Assembly (NCBI GenBank): GCA_024434115.1
Contig: QMIT01000012.1
Location: forward strand, 1-64,000
Reading direction: 5' to 3'
Source of the DNA: Chloroflexota bacterium
GTDB lineage: Bacteria; Chloroflexota; Anaerolineae; Aggregatilineales; J027
Length of the DNA: 64,000 nucleotides
The notes beneath the pieces are model-generated. The model had not been told where the DNA came from. It saw only the letters and a list, made by a program, of their open reading frames with translations, and made no database searches. This document shows positions 63,087 through 64,000 of this stretch, piece by piece. The position numbers were made by a program, and so were the translations under genes. How positions within the stretch are numbered: position 1 is the stretch's first letter; each line of letters opens with the position of its first letter.

Positions 63087-64000
63087 ATGCAAAAACATCT
63101 TGAGATCACCCGTCGGCGAGTACAGGCTTTCAAAGGCCAACTCGCCGAACGGCTTTATACACATACCGCCTCCGTCCAAATTTCGACTTATGTTGCACTC
63201 GGACGCATTACATTTGATGAAGCGATACGCGGCGACTATCGTCCCTGCCAGATTGGTGATCTTTTTCGCCCACTCTGGTCAACGCACTGGTTCAAAGTCG
63301 AAATCCGCATCCCCGCTGAATGGCGCGGCCAAGAAGTGCATTTACGCTGGGATTCATCCTCCGAAGCCTGCATCTGGCAAGATGGCGTGCCGCTGCAAGG
63401 ACTGACGGGTTCAGCGCGAACAGGCAGCGGGGACGGTGGAGATCGCCAAAAACCCATTCGCACCACCTATTGCCTCACCAAATCCGCGTACGGGGATGAG
63501 GACATCACCCTCTATATTGAAGCCGCGATGAATGGCATGTTTGGCCTGATTAACGGCGATGAATTTCGTCAATTAGGCCTCTTGCGCCAAGCCGATATTG
63601 CCACCTTTGATCGTGCCTTGTGGGATTTGTTGTGGGATTACACCGTTGTCGCGGATATGGCGACTCACCTGCCCTCCAATACGCCGCGTGGGGGCCAAGC
63701 GCTCTATGCTGCCAACGCCATTGTAAATCAGGTCTATCTTGATGATCCGTCTACATGGCCTGCCGGACGTGAAATCGCCACCCAATTTCTGAGCGCCCGT
63801 AATGGCGATGGTCAACATAACCTTTCAGCCATTGGTCACGCTCATATTGACACGGCATGGTTATGGCCTCTGGCGGAGACGATACGGAAATGTTATCGCA
63901 CTTTTTCCACCGCCTTATGTTACATGCAAGACTACCCCGATTATATATTTGTCTGTTCCCAAGCCCAACAATTCGCATGGATGAAGGAACAACAGCCCGC
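63087..64000 (+). CDS. GH38 alpha-mannosidase (3' end outside window)
   Basis: An open frame from the ATG at 63087 runs to the window edge without a stop, giving ~304 residues. The first ~230 residues are the beta-sandwich domain that precedes the barrel in bacterial and archaeal GH38 enzymes (WFKVEIRIPAEWRGQEVHLR, DGGDRQKPIRTTYCLTKSAY). The catalytic barrel then begins with AIGHAHIDTAWLWPLAETIR (H-x-H-x-D zinc ligands) and FSTALCYMQDYPDYIFVCSQ. It should release mannose from alpha-mannosides; full-length enzymes have ~1,000 residues. It starts 2 bases after the preceding stop and is probably cotranscribed. Confidence 0.88.
   Translation, partial: MQKHLEITRRRVQAFKGQLAERLYTHTASVQISTYVALGRITFDEAIRGDYRPCQIGDLFRPLWSTHWFKVEIRIPAEWRGQEVHLRWDSSSEACIWQDGVPLQGLTGSARTGSGDGGDRQKPIRTTYCLTKSAYGDEDITLYIEAAMNGMFGLINGDEFRQLGLLRQADIATFDRALWDLLWDYTVVADMATHLPSNTPRGGQALYAANAIVNQVYLDDPSTWPAGREIATQFLSARNGDGQHNLSAIGHAHIDTAWLWPLAETIRKCYRTFSTALCYMQDYPDYIFVCSQAQQFAWMKEQQP

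Overview
The window looks like chromosomal DNA from a free-living bacterium, most plausibly Chloroflexota (Anaerolineae-like). This is inferred from gene content and protein character: lipoproteins with Pro/Thr-rich linkers and LysM or cytochrome domains, a coproporphyrin-type heme cluster, GAF-GAF histidine kinases, and a giant CSLREA/Calx-beta surface protein. No rRNA or marker gene is present to prove it. There are two tRNA genes (Val-TAC and Lys-TTT), no CRISPR array, and no insertion sequence that I can recognise.

Layout. 1-2.1 kb: 3' part of a CuA/cytochrome c protein, a decayed LuxR fragment, an XRE regulator, tRNA-Val and an ankyrin protein. 2.5-11 kb: methyltransferase, glycogen-debranching-like enzyme with a stand-alone CBM48 protein, LysM lipoprotein, PQQ-type propeller and MurJ. 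11-18.4 kb: hypothetical propeller, YegD-like Hsp70, HEAT/zinc-ribbon protein, secreted esterase, a cysteine-free thiolase-fold protein and two tandem paralogous hypotheticals. 18.4-26.4 kb: GAF-GAF histidine kinase, a polysaccharide unit (GT2, polyprenyl glycosylphosphotransferase, M20 peptidase), a phosphoesterase and a CBS-type family II pyrophosphatase.

26.4-39.4 kb, minus strand: a nearly complete tetrapyrrole pathway. Transcription order is chdC-Rieske fusion, hemH, AhbD-like radical SAM, hemA, hemC, hemD, hemB, hemE, hemY, hemL, then an MFS transporter. Five of the six junctions from hemA to hemL are 4-base ATGA overlaps. The cluster would make heme from glutamyl-tRNA through coproporphyrin. 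It carries both a peroxide-type (ChdC) and a radical-SAM-type (AhbD-like) candidate for coproheme decarboxylation.

39.8-46.3 kb, minus strand: a compact four-gene operon of an ECF-like sigma factor, a soluble zinc-finger (anti-sigma-like) protein, a 950-residue TPR-CHAT caspase-like protease and a cytoplasmic S8 subtilase with a long unknown N-terminal region. This is my best candidate for an undescribed system: a protease cascade wired to transcription, conceptually close to the TPR-CHAT/Csx30/sigma module of type III-E CRISPR but without any CRISPR gene.

46.6-64 kb: tRNA-Lys with its terminator, a cytochrome c lipoprotein with a CX3CH heme motif, a kelch protein, a double cyclase-domain protein, methylglyoxal synthase, and a zinc-ribbon protein. 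Then comes a 3,655-residue secreted protein with a beta-helix and about 21 Calx-beta units (10.97 kb), preceded by a possible overlapping leader peptide. A secreted hypothetical and the 5' part of a GH38 alpha-mannosidase running off the window end complete it.
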